Shown here in pieces: positions 56,384-64,000 of a stretch of 64,000 nucleotides of DNA (position 1 is its first letter; the number at the start of each line of letters is the position of its first letter). The notes under the pieces are model-generated. The model had not been told where the DNA came from. It ran no database searches and saw only the letters and a list, made by a program, of their open reading frames with translations. Source of the stretch: Nocardioides sp. S5 (lineage in GTDB: Bacteria > Actinomycetota > Actinomycetes > Propionibacteriales > Nocardioidaceae). The stretch spans positions 806,001 to 870,000 of the forward strand of contig NZ_CP022296.1 in assembly GCF_017310035.1 (NCBI RefSeq), written 5' to 3'. The position numbers and the translations under genes were made by a program.

Positions 56384-57304
56384 TCAGACCAGCTCGTCGG
56401 TGCCGAAGCGGCGTACGTAGAGGAAGACCATGGCCAGGATCGCGGCCATCAGCGTGAACGACAGCGCGGCCGCCACGGGGTATCCGCCGGGGATGGCGAG
56501 GAACTGGTCGTTGATGACGTTGCCGACCATCTTCCCGCGCTGGGGGCCGAGCAGCTCCATGTTGACGAAGTCGCCGGCCGCCGGGATGAAGGTCAGGAGG
56601 GTGCCGGCGAGCACGCCGGGCATCGACATCGGCAGGGTCACGGTGCGGAAGGTGGTGAAGCCGTTGGCGTACAGGTCGCCGCCCGCCTCGATCACCCGCG
56701 GGTCGGCGCGCTCGAGCGAGGCGTAGATCGGCAGCACCATGAAGGGCAGGAAGTTGTAGGTCAGGCCCGCGACCACCGCCACCGGCGTGTTGATGATCGC
56801 GCCGCCGGGCAGCAGGTTGAGGAAGTTCAGCGTGCCGGCCACCCAGCCCTCGTCGGCGAGGATCTGCGACCACGCGAAGGTGCGCAGGATGAAGGAGGTG
56901 AAGAACGGCGCGATGACGCAGATCATCATCAGGTTGCGCCACTTGCCGGCCTTGAACGCCATCGCGTAGGCCAGCGGGTAGGCGATGACGAACGCGAGGA
57001 ACGTCGCGAGCCCGGCGTAGAGGAACGACCGCGCGAAGTGGGGTGCGTAGTCGGTGAGCGCGGCAGCGTAGTTCGAGAAGTTCAGGTCGCGGTAGTAGTA
57101 GCCGGGGAAGCCGGGGTAGCGGCTCTGCAGGCTGACCGCGCCCAGCTGCACCAGCGGCAGCAGGAAGAAGACGCCGAGCCACAGCACACCCGGCAGGAGC
57201 AGCAGGTACGCCGTCCAGCTCCGCTTCTGCGTCTCGGGGGCGGGCGCGACCGGGTGGACCCCCGGGTCGCCCGCCACCTGCGAGACCGGGGCGAGGGCGC
57301 TCAT
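56384..57304 (-). CDS. potB: Spermidine/putrescine ABC transporter permease PotB
   Basis: 306 residues, six predicted membrane segments after a ~28-residue cytoplasmic N-terminus. The EAA loop is DPRVIEAGGDLYANGFTTFR followed by TVTLPMSMPGVLAGTLLTFI. VAYPLAYAMAF-type sequence and FIPAAGDFVNMELLG are typical of PotB. It pairs with PotC. Its ATG overlaps the potA stop by 4 bp, and its stop lies 10 bp before potC. Confidence 0.92.
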   Translation of the reverse strand: MSALAPVSQVAGDPGVHPVAPAPETQKRSWTAYLLLLPGVLWLGVFFLLPLVQLGAVSLQSRYPGFPGYYYRDLNFSNYAAALTDYAPHFARSFLYAGLATFLAFVIAYPLAYAMAFKAGKWRNLMMICVIAPFFTSFILRTFAWSQILADEGWVAGTLNFLNLLPGGAIINTPVAVVAGLTYNFLPFMVLPIYASLERADPRVIEAGGDLYANGFTTFRTVTLPMSMPGVLAGTLLTFIPAAGDFVNMELLGPQRGKMVGNVINDQFLAIPGGYPVAAALSFTLMAAILAMVFLYVRRFGTDELV

Positions 57305-58401
57305 CCTGCGTCCACCGGGACACCGAACGCGTGCCCGGGGTTCCAGGTCAGCCAGACCTCGTCGCCGGGGCGCAGGTCGAGCGGCTCGACGTCGAGGTTC
57401 TGCTCGTAGCAGCTCCAGGTCGTGCCGCTCGGCATGTCGACGAGGTAGCTCGTCGCGACGCCGAGGAACGACACGTCGCGCACCACGCCCTTGACGTCGT
57501 TGCCCACGCCGTCGGGCTGCTTGCGCGACACGGTCACCTTCTCGGGGCGTACGCCGAACAGCACCTGGCCTTCATGCACCTGCGAGCGGGACTTGAGGAT
57601 CTGCACCTTGGTGCCGAGCACGTCGGCGACGAGGTGGTCGCCGTCGGTGTGCTCGATGGTGCCGACGCCGGTGTTGGCCTGGCCCAGGAAGTTGGCCACG
57701 AAGCGGGTGCGGGGCAGGTCGTAGAGCTCGGCCGGCGGGCCGAGCTGCTCGATGTGGCCCTTGTTCATCACCGCGACGGTGTCGGCCATCGTCATGGCCT
57801 CCTCCTGGTCGTGGGTGACGTGGATGAAGGTGAGCCCCACCTCGGTCTGGATGCGCTTGAGCTCGACCTGCATCTCGCGGCGGAGCTTGAGGTCGAGCGC
57901 GCCGAGCGGCTCGTCGAGCAGCAGCACCTCGGGGTGGTTGACCAGCGCGCGGGCCAGCGCCACGCGCTGCTGCTGGCCGCCGGAGAGCTGGTGCGGCTTG
58001 CGGCCCGCGAACTGCGTCATCTGCACCAGCTCGAGCGCGTCGTCGGTCCGGGCGGCGGCGTCCTTCTCCTTGCGGCGCTTGGGCCCGAAGGAGACGTTGT
58101 CGCGGATCGTCAGGTGCGGGAAGAGGGCGTAGGACTGGAAGACGGTGTTGACGGGGCGCTCGTAGGGTCGCGAGCCGGTCAGGTCGGTGTCGCCGATCAT
58201 CACCCGCCCGGCCGTGGGCTGCTCCAGACCGGCGACCATCCGCAGGGTGGTGGTCTTGCCGCAGCCAGAGGGGCCGAGCAGGGCGAAGAAGGAGCCCCGG
58301 GGGACGTGGAGGTCGATGCCGTCGACGGCGACGAAGTCGCCGAAGGACTTGGTCACGCTCTCGAGCTTGAGGTCGCCGCGGGCTTCTCGGAATCCGGCCA
58401 T
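57301..58401 (-). CDS. potA: Spermidine/putrescine ABC transporter ATPase PotA
   Basis: 366 residues. The nucleotide-binding domain has Walker A GPSGCGKT (43-50), Q-loop FQSYALFPH, signature LSGGQQQRVALARAL, Walker B VLLLDEPLGALD and the H-loop VTHDQEEAM. A C-terminal TOBE domain (about 285-360) may bind regulators. It energises import of polyamines from PotD through PotBC. potD stops just 1 bp upstream of its start, so the two are coupled. Confidence 0.94.
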   Translation of the reverse strand: MAGFREARGDLKLESVTKSFGDFVAVDGIDLHVPRGSFFALLGPSGCGKTTTLRMVAGLEQPTAGRVMIGDTDLTGSRPYERPVNTVFQSYALFPHLTIRDNVSFGPKRRKEKDAAARTDDALELVQMTQFAGRKPHQLSGGQQQRVALARALVNHPEVLLLDEPLGALDLKLRREMQVELKRIQTEVGLTFIHVTHDQEEAMTMADTVAVMNKGHIEQLGPPAELYDLPRTRFVANFLGQANTGVGTIEHTDGDHLVADVLGTKVQILKSRSQVHEGQVLFGVRPEKVTVSRKQPDGVGNDVKGVVRDVSFLGVATSYLVDMPSGTTWSCYEQNLDVEPLDLRPGDEVWLTWNPGHAFGVPVDAG

Positions 58402-58402
58402 G

Positions 58403-59653
58403 TCAGTTCCCCATCACGTTGCTGGACCACAGGTCGGCGAACTCGATGTCCTCGTCGGCGCTCAGCACCCGGAACTGCTGGATGTTGCTGTCGGCGATGA
58501 ACTCGGCGGTCGGGAAGATCCACGGGCTCTCGGCCAGCTCCGGATCGATCTTCTCCATCTCGGCCTGCGCGCCGTCGACGGGACAGACGTAGTTGACCCA
58601 CGCGGCGACCTGGGCGGCCACGGCCGGGTCGTAGTAGTAGTCCATCAGCTTCTGGGCGTTGCTGCGGTGCCTGGACGTGATCGGCACCATCATGTTGTCC
58701 GACCAGAGCGTGCCGCCCGACTCGGGGATGGTGAAGGTCCAGTTGGGATCCTCGGTGTCGTAGGCCAGCACGAAGATGTCACCGCTCCAGGTGATGCCCG
58801 CGACGGCGTTGCCGCTGGTGAGGTCCTCCATGTAGGAGTTGCCCTTCACCCGCCGGATGTAGCCCTCGTCGATCTTCTGCTCGATGAAGTCCAGCGCGCT
58901 CTCGAACTCCGCGCGCCCCCAGTCGCTCTCGATGTCGACGCCCTGCGACTGCATGACCAGCCCGGCGGTGTCGCGGAACTCCGACAGCACCACGATGCGA
59001 CCCTTGAGGTCGTCGGCCCAGAGGTCGTCGAGCGACCGGAGCTCGCGGCCGACCTTCTCCCGGTTGTAGCCGATGCCCGCGAAGCCGCTCTGCCAGGTGA
59101 TCGAGTTCTGGCGCCCCGGGTCGAACGAGACGTCCTTCAGCGGCTGGAGCAGGTTGCTGACCACGTTGGGCATCTGGATCAGCTCGAGCGGCTGGCAGAG
59201 CTGGTCGCGGATGACGCGGCTGGCCATCCAGTCGGTGAGGGTGATGATGTCGCGGTCGATCGACTGCCCGGCGCGCAGCTGCGGCCCCACCTTGGCGTAG
59301 TAGGAGTCGTTGTCGTCGATGTCCTCGGTGTAGCTGACCTCGATGCCGGTCTGCTCCATGAAGGCCTCGAGGGTCGGGGACTTGGTCTCCTTGCCGTTCA
59401 TGTCGAGGTAGGCCGTCCAGTTGGCCCACTTCACGATCTTCTCCCGGTCCGAGACGTCCGTCGGCAGGTCCAGGCTGGCCACGCCGCCCGACGGTGGCTC
59501 GGGCGGGGCGCACCCGGTGAGCGCGAGCCCGGTGCCGGCGGCGAGGCCGGTGCCGAGCAGCGCGCGTCGGCTCAGCGAGCCGGAGGCCGCCTGGGCCAGC
59601 GCGGCCGCCGGTGGCGACAGGGGACGCCGTGACCGGCGCGGGATGGGTGTCAT
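58403..59653 (-). CDS. potD: Polyamine-binding lipoprotein PotD
   Basis: 416 residues, extracellular solute-binding protein. The N-terminus carries a twin-Arg-like SLSRRALLGTG and a lipobox LALTGC with Cys48, so it is probably a Tat-exported lipoprotein. The mature part shows KWANWTAYLDMNG, FMEQTGIEVSYTEDIDDND, LTDWMASRVIRDQ, AGIGYNREKVG and SGDIFVLAYDTEDPNWTFTI, typical of PotD/PotF. It presents putrescine or spermidine to PotBC. It is first of the pot genes, 63 bp after the aldehyde dehydrogenase. Confidence 0.92.
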   Translation of the reverse strand: MTPIPRRSRRPLSPPAAALAQAASGSLSRRALLGTGLAAGTGLALTGCAPPEPPSGGVASLDLPTDVSDREKIVKWANWTAYLDMNGKETKSPTLEAFMEQTGIEVSYTEDIDDNDSYYAKVGPQLRAGQSIDRDIITLTDWMASRVIRDQLCQPLELIQMPNVVSNLLQPLKDVSFDPGRQNSITWQSGFAGIGYNREKVGRELRSLDDLWADDLKGRIVVLSEFRDTAGLVMQSQGVDIESDWGRAEFESALDFIEQKIDEGYIRRVKGNSYMEDLTSGNAVAGITWSGDIFVLAYDTEDPNWTFTIPESGGTLWSDNMMVPITSRHRSNAQKLMDYYYDPAVAAQVAAWVNYVCPVDGAQAEMEKIDPELAESPWIFPTAEFIADSNIQQFRVLSADEDIEFADLWSSNVMGN

Positions 59654-59716
59654 GTGTTCAGGTCCTCCGCTCAGCCCCCGAGCTGCTCTGGTGTTGGTGC
59701 CGTCCAGCTCTGGTGT

Positions 59717-61162
59717 CTAGCTCTCGATGTTGGCCATGACGTGCTTGATCCGGGTGTAGTCCTCGAAGCCGTACATCGACAGGTCCTTGCCGTAGCCGGA
59801 CTTCTTGTAACCGCCGTGCGGCATCTCGGCCACCAGCGGGATGTGGGTGTTGATCCACACGCAGCCGAAGTCGAGGGCCCTCGACATCCGCATCGCGCGC
59901 CCGAAGTCGCGGGTCCACACCGAAGAGGCGAGCCCGTAGTCGACGCCGTTGGCCCACCGGGTCGCCTCTGCCTCGTCGGTGAAGCGCTGCACGGTGATGA
60001 CGGGGCCGAAGATCTCGTTCTGGATGGCGTCGTCGTCCTGGCGCAGGCCCGAGAGCACGGTGGGCTCGAGGTAGAAGCCGTCGCCGAGGTCCGTACGCCG
60101 GTTGCCGCCCGCCGACACGGTGGCGTGGGAGGGCAGGTGGTCGATGAAGCCGCTCACGTGCGCGAGCTGGCGGGCGTTGTTGACCGGTCCGAAGAGGGCG
60201 TCCGCGTCGTCGGGCAGCCCGACCGGCGCCGAGCTGCGGGCGTAGTCGGCCAGGGCGGCGACGAAGTCGTCGTGGATGCGCTCGGCCACCAGCACGCGGG
60301 TCGCGGCCGTGCAGTCCTGGCCGGCATTGAAGTAGCCCGCGATCGCGATGCCCTCCACCGCGGCCTCGAGGTCGGCGTCGTCGAAGACGACGACAGGGGC
60401 CTTGCCGCCGAGCTCGAGGTGCACGCGCTTCACGTTCGGCGCGGCGCTGGCCGCCACCTCCGCCCCGGCCCGCACCGAGCCGGTGATCGCGACCAGGGCG
60501 GGCGTGCGGTGCTCGACGAGCCGGCGTCCGGTCTCGCGGTCACCGGTCACCACGTTGAGCGTGCCCGCCGGGAGGAACTCCGCGGCGAGCTCGGCCAGGC
60601 GCAGGGTGCTCTCGGGAGTGGTGTCGCTGGGCTTGAGGACCACCGTGTTGCCCGCGGCGAGCGCCGGCCCGATCTTCCACGCCGCCATGAGGAGGGGGTA
60701 GTTCCACGGCGTCACCTGGCCCACGACGCCGATCGGCTCACGTCGGATCCACGACGTGTGGCCGGCCATGTACTCGCCCGCGGCCTTGCCTTCCAGGACC
60801 CGCGCGGCCCCGGCGAAGAACCGCAGCTGGTCCACCATCGGCGGGATCTCCTCGCTCGCGGTGAGCGCCTTGATCTTGCCGGTGTTCTCCGACTCCAGGG
60901 CGATGAGCTCGTCCGCGTGCGCCTCCACGGCGTCGGCGATCTTCAGCAGCGCCTGCTGGCGCTCGCTGGGCGTCGTGCGCCCCCACTCGCCGAAGGCACG
61001 GTCGGCGGCGTCGTACGCCGCGTCGACCTCCTCGGCGCCGCTGATGGGTGCGCGGGCCACGACCTGGCCGGTGGCCGGGTTGACGACGTCGCTCAGGGCG
61101 CCGGCGCCTCCCTCGACGTAGGCGCCGCCGATGAAGTTGCGCAGCGTGCGTGGGCTGGTCAC
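59717..61162 (-). CDS. Gamma-aminobutyraldehyde dehydrogenase
   Basis: 481 residues, aldehyde dehydrogenase family. The nucleophile is Cys284 ([11 protein letters not shown]), the general base Glu is in [13 protein letters not shown], and [20 protein letters not shown] is the cofactor segment. The [12 protein letters not shown] start and the whole pattern match PatD/YdcW-type enzymes that oxidise 4-aminobutanal to GABA. It is the first gene of the reverse operon, facing the AsnC gene across 170 bp. It links the aminotransferase product to GabT. Confidence 0.9.
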   Translation of the reverse strand: MTSPRTLRNFIGGAYVEGGAGALSDVVNPATGQVVARAPISGAEEVDAAYDAADRAFGEWGRTTPSERQQALLKIADAVEAHADELIALESENTGKIKALTASEEIPPMVDQLRFFAGAARVLEGKAAGEYMAGHTSWIRREPIGVVGQVTPWNYPLLMAAWKIGPALAAGNTVVLKPSDTTPESTLRLAELAAEFLPAGTLNVVTGDRETGRRLVEHRTPALVAITGSVRAGAEVAASAAPNVKRVHLELGGKAPVVVFDDADLEAAVEGIAIAGYFNAGQDCTAATRVLVAERIHDDFVAALADYARSSAPVGLPDDADALFGPVNNARQLAHVSGFIDHLPSHATVSAGGNRRTDLGDGFYLEPTVLSGLRQDDDAIQNEIFGPVITVQRFTDEAEATRWANGVDYGLASSVWTRDFGRAMRMSRALDFGCVWINTHIPLVAEMPHGGYKKSGYGKDLSMYGFEDYTRIKHVMANIES

Positions 61163-61218
61163 GTGGGTCCTCCCGGTCGGGTGCGGTGAAGGGAGAGTAG
61201 GACGACGTGTGGCCAGAT

Positions 61219-61284
61219 CGCCATAGTTGGCGACAACAAAACTGTCGGAATCGTGGATTTAACGCCCCGGAAATGCGGATTCCG
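61219..61284. promoter_or_regulatory. Cluster of inverted repeats in the AsnC-polyamine divergent region
   Basis: Three dyads lie in the 170-bp divergent region: CGCCA-TAGT-TGGCG (61219-61232), CGACA-N7-TGTCG (61231-61247, AT-rich centre) and CGGAA-N7-TTCCG (61268-61284). The last two share a 5-N7-5 design, as Lrp/AsnC sites often do. They are well placed for AsnC to control both its own operon and the transporter operon. Confidence 0.55.
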
Positions 61285-61332
61285 CGCCCGTCGGCTTGCG
61301 AACCGGGCCTGCTGCACAGCACCATGGGCGGC

Positions 61333-61791
61333 ATGAGTGAGGGAAGTGTGCGCCTCGATGCGACCGCCAAGCGCATCATCGAGCTCCTCCAGGAGGACGG
61401 GCGCATCTCGTACGCCGCGATCGCCAAGGCGGTCGGCCTCTCGGAGGCCGCAGCCCGCGCCCGCGTGCAGAAGCTCCTCGACTCCGACGTCATGCAGGTC
61501 GTGGCGGTCACCGATCCCACGCAGGTCGGGTTCACCCGCCAGGCGATGATCGGCGTGCGCACCGAGGGCGACCCGATGAAGGTGGGGGACCGCCTCGCCG
61601 AGGTGTCCGAGGTCGACTACGTCGTCACCACCGCGGGGAGCTTCGACCTCCTCGTCGAGGTGGTGTGCGAGGACGACCCGCACCTGCTCGACGTCATCCG
61701 TCAGGTCCGTGAGCTCGACGGCGTGGTCTCCTCGGAGACCTTCGTCTACCTCAAGCTCAACAAGCAGCACTACAACTGGGGAACACGATGA
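61333..61791 (+). CDS. Lrp/AsnC-family regulator
   Basis: 152 residues. The N-terminal HTH is LDATAKRIIELLQEDGRISY followed by AAIAKAVGLSEAAARARVQK; the C-terminal RAM ligand domain is MIGVRTEGDPMKVGDRLAEV through FDLLVEVVCEDDPHLLDVIR. Such proteins bind amino acids and act as dimers to octamers. ATG at 61333 or 61324 are possible starts. It overlaps the aminotransferase gene by 4 bp and faces the polyamine operon, so it is the likely local regulator, perhaps sensing a polyamine or GABA. Confidence 0.9.
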   Translation: MSEGSVRLDATAKRIIELLQEDGRISYAAIAKAVGLSEAAARARVQKLLDSDVMQVVAVTDPTQVGFTRQAMIGVRTEGDPMKVGDRLAEVSEVDYVVTTAGSFDLLVEVVCEDDPHLLDVIRQVRELDGVVSSETFVYLKLNKQHYNWGTR

Positions 61792-63179
61792 GCCTCCACT
61801 CCTCCGAAGGTGAGTCCTTCGACTACCAGACCGCCGGCCGCGACCACCTCTGGTTGCACTTCACCCGGCACTCGACCTACGAGAAGGGCGGCGAGATGCC
61901 GCTCATCGTCAAGGGCGAGGGGCACAAGATCTGGGACAGCCACGGCCGCGAGTACATCGACGGACTCGCCGGCCTCTTCGTGGTCCAGGTCGGCCACGGT
62001 CGCGACGAGCTGGCCGAGGCGGCCGCCAAGCAGGCGAAGGAGCTGGCCTTCTTCCCGCTCTGGTCCTTCGCCCACCCGCGCGCGGTCGAGCTCGCCGACC
62101 GGATCGCTGCGATGGCGCCCGGCGACCTCAACCGCGTCTTCTTCACCACCGGTGGCGGCGAGGCGGTCGAGTCGGCGTGGAAGCTGGCCAAGCAGTACTT
62201 CAAGCTCACCGGCAAGCCCAACAAGCACAAGGTCATCTCACGTGCCGTGGCCTACCACGGCACCCCGCAGGGCGCGCTCTCCATCACCGGCATCCCGCCG
62301 CTGAAGGAGATGTTCGAGCCGTTGGTCCCGGGCGCGCACAAGGTGCCCAACACCAACTTCTACCGCCGTCCGGACTACCTCGGCGACGACGAGAAGGCCT
62401 TCGGCCGCTGGGCCGCCGACCGCATCGCCGAGGCGATCGAGTTCGAGGGCCCCGACACCGTCGCGGCCGTCTTCCTCGAGCCGGTGCAGAACGCGGGCGG
62501 GTGCTTCCCGCCGCCGCCCGGCTACTTCGAGCGGGTCCGCGAGATCTGCGACGAGTACGACGTGCTCCTGGTCTCCGACGAGGTGATCTGCGCCTTCGGG
62601 CGGGTGGGGGAGATGTTCGGCGCCGCCGAGTTCGGCTACCAGCCCGACATCATCACCTGCGCCAAGGGCATGACCTCCGGCTACTCGCCGATCGGCGCGA
62701 TGATCGCCAGCGACCGGCTCTTCGAGCCGTTCAGGTCGGGCACCACGGCGTACGCCCACGGCTACACGTTCGGCGGACACCCGGTGTCGTCGGCGGTCGC
62801 GATGGCCAACCTCGACATCTTCGAGCGCGAGGGCCTCACCGACCACGTCCAGCAGAACGCGCCGGCCTTCCGCTCGACGCTGGAGAAGCTGCTCGACATC
62901 CCGATCGTCGGCGACGTCCGCGGCCACGGCTACTTCTACGGCATCGAGCTGGTGAAGGACCGCGAGACCAAGGAGACGTTCGACGACGCCGAGTCCGAGC
63001 GGCTGCTGCGCGGCTACCTGTCCGGTGCGCTGTGGGAGGCCGGCCTCTACTGCCGTGCCGACGACCGCGGCGACCCGGTCATCCAGCTCGCGCCCCCGCT
63101 GATCATCGGCCAGCCCGAGTTCGACGACATCGAGCAGCGGCTGCGCTCGGTGCTCACCGGGGCGCTCGCGCACCTCTGA
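61788..63179 (+). CDS. Putrescine-type class III aminotransferase
   Basis: 463 residues. It has the SpuC/omega-aminotransferase pattern: HLWLHFTRHSTYEKGGEMPL, FFTTGGGEAVESAWKLAKQY, VFLEPVQNAGGCFPPPPGYF, the Asp in LLVSDEVICAFGRVGEMFG, and the PLP lysine Lys293 in TCAKGMTSGYSPIGAMI. It probably transfers the amino group of putrescine to pyruvate, giving 4-aminobutanal for the dehydrogenase encoded opposite. The precise amine is not certain. It overlaps asnC by 4 bp (ATGA). Confidence 0.87.
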   Translation: MSLHSSEGESFDYQTAGRDHLWLHFTRHSTYEKGGEMPLIVKGEGHKIWDSHGREYIDGLAGLFVVQVGHGRDELAEAAAKQAKELAFFPLWSFAHPRAVELADRIAAMAPGDLNRVFFTTGGGEAVESAWKLAKQYFKLTGKPNKHKVISRAVAYHGTPQGALSITGIPPLKEMFEPLVPGAHKVPNTNFYRRPDYLGDDEKAFGRWAADRIAEAIEFEGPDTVAAVFLEPVQNAGGCFPPPPGYFERVREICDEYDVLLVSDEVICAFGRVGEMFGAAEFGYQPDIITCAKGMTSGYSPIGAMIASDRLFEPFRSGTTAYAHGYTFGGHPVSSAVAMANLDIFEREGLTDHVQQNAPAFRSTLEKLLDIPIVGDVRGHGYFYGIELVKDRETKETFDDAESERLLRGYLSGALWEAGLYCRADDRGDPVIQLAPPLIIGQPEFDDIEQRLRSVLTGALAHL

Positions 63180-63225
63180 GCCGCCGGGCCGGCCGATGTG
63201 CGCCGGACCCGGGGGAGCGGGGAGG

Positions 63226-63960
63226 ATGTCCGGCGTGAACGACGTCGTACGCCCTGCCCGACCGCACCACAAGCTCACCGCGGACGGGCGTCGCATGCGC
63301 GAGGTCCTCACCTACTCGCGGCGCGGCAGCAGGTTCACCCCCCGCCAGGCCGAGGCGTGGGCGGCGCACCAGGCCGACTGGGTGATCCCGGAGGAGGCCG
63401 TCGACCGGCCCGACTTCGACCTCGCCGAGCGCTTCGGGCGCGAGGCGCCGCTGATCGTGGAGGTCGGGTCCGGCATCGGCGAGGCGACGGCCGTGCTCGC
63501 CGCTGCGCGGCCCGACCACAACGTCCTCGCGCTGGAGGTGTGGCTGCCCGGTGTGGCCGACTCGCTGTGGCGGGTCGCCGAGGCGGGCGCCGACAACGTG
63601 CGGTTCTGCTCGGTCGACGCCGTCTGGTCGCTCGAGCACCTCCTGGCGCCGGCCAGCCTCGCCGAGCTCTGGACCTTCTTCCCCGACCCGTGGCGCAAGA
63701 CCAAGCACCACAAGCGGCGCCTGGTGAACCCCGCCAACGCCGCGCTCGCCTCGTCCCGGCTGGTGCCGGGCGGTGCATGGCGCCTGGCCACCGACTGGGC
63801 CGACTACGCCGACCAGATGCGCGAGGTCCTCGACGCCGAGCCGACCCTCGAGGGCGGACCGGTGGAGCGGTGGTCCGAGCGTCCGGTGACCCGCTTCGAG
63901 CGCAAGGGCGTCGAGGTCGGCCGCGACATCCGTGACTTCCTCTACCGCCGCTCGGCGTAG
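63226..63960 (+). CDS. trmB: tRNA (guanine-N7-)-methyltransferase
   Basis: 244 residues from ATG 63226 (a GTG at 63235, 9 nt after GGAGG, is equally good). The SAM motif is IVEVGSGIGEATAVLAAA near residue 80, and the family mark FFPDPWRKTKHHKRRLVNPA is near 155. It methylates guanosine 46 in tRNA. It stands alone after the aminotransferase gene, from which it is separated by about 46 bp. The end of the window, 63961-64000, holds no feature I can see. Confidence 0.93.
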   Translation: MSGVNDVVRPARPHHKLTADGRRMREVLTYSRRGSRFTPRQAEAWAAHQADWVIPEEAVDRPDFDLAERFGREAPLIVEVGSGIGEATAVLAAARPDHNVLALEVWLPGVADSLWRVAEAGADNVRFCSVDAVWSLEHLLAPASLAELWTFFPDPWRKTKHHKRRLVNPANAALASSRLVPGGAWRLATDWADYADQMREVLDAEPTLEGGPVERWSERPVTRFERKGVEVGRDIRDFLYRRSA

Positions 63961-64000
63961 GTGGGGCCCGCGATCGGGGCGCAACCGCGGTGTGGGCGTA

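Overview
The window is very GC-rich, gene-dense DNA with many GTG starts and 1-4 bp gene overlaps. Its contents include narJI, a form II CoxL-type molybdenum hydroxylase cluster, the str operon, DUF3027 and DUF2530 proteins, an XPB-type helicase and a DUF222/HNH (13E12) protein. Together these point to an actinobacterium, most probably Nocardioidaceae (Nocardioides-like); the genus is inferred from style and content, not proven. No stretch longer than 300 bp lacks a gene, and I found no tRNA, rRNA or CRISPR array.

Layout. 1-1.55 kb: end of a nitrate reductase operon (narJ fragment, narI) and a hemerythrin-like protein. 1.58-5.7 kb: cupin, MocA-like nucleotidyltransferase, MoxR ATPase, VWA protein and XdhC, the maturation side of a molybdenum hydroxylase system. 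5.7-11.4 kb: unrelated and mostly reverse-strand genes, ending with a DUF222/HNH protein and an IS110 element. 11.5-17.4 kb: GAF-winged helix regulator and the hydroxylase structural genes (small, large and medium subunits plus CoxG). 17.4-22 kb: AlkB-like dioxygenase behind a perfect LexA/SOS box, GntR regulator, MpaB-like/HD gene pair, and a MerR-alcohol dehydrogenase pair. 22-26.5 kb: reverse operon of a helicase-associated protein, a CGNR zinc-finger protein and an XPB helicase. 26.5-31.5 kb: PP2C phosphatase, FHA protein, RDD-FHA fusion and GAF/PucR regulator.

31.6-43.4 kb: 3-hydroxybutyrate-type dehydrogenase with an MHS transporter, secreted subtilase, cold-shock protein, MFS protein, DUF3027 protein, methyltransferase, DUF2530 protein, NCS2 purine permease, and MarR with an MFS exporter that lacks a normal start codon. 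43.6-48 kb: the str operon (rpsL, rpsG, fusA, tuf) with an intercistronic hairpin and a terminator. 48-49.2 kb: a small membrane protein and a Mug-type uracil-DNA glycosylase.

49.1-63.2 kb is a polyamine/GABA locus. A divergent Lrp/AsnC regulator with a putrescine-type aminotransferase faces a reverse-strand run of 11 genes: aminobutyraldehyde dehydrogenase, PotD, PotA, PotB, PotC, a saccharopine dehydrogenase-like protein, GabT, GabD, a second class III aminotransferase, AraC and a VOC protein. The predicted route is uptake of putrescine or spermidine, transamination to 4-aminobutanal, oxidation to GABA, transamination to succinate semialdehyde and oxidation to succinate. The window ends with trmB.
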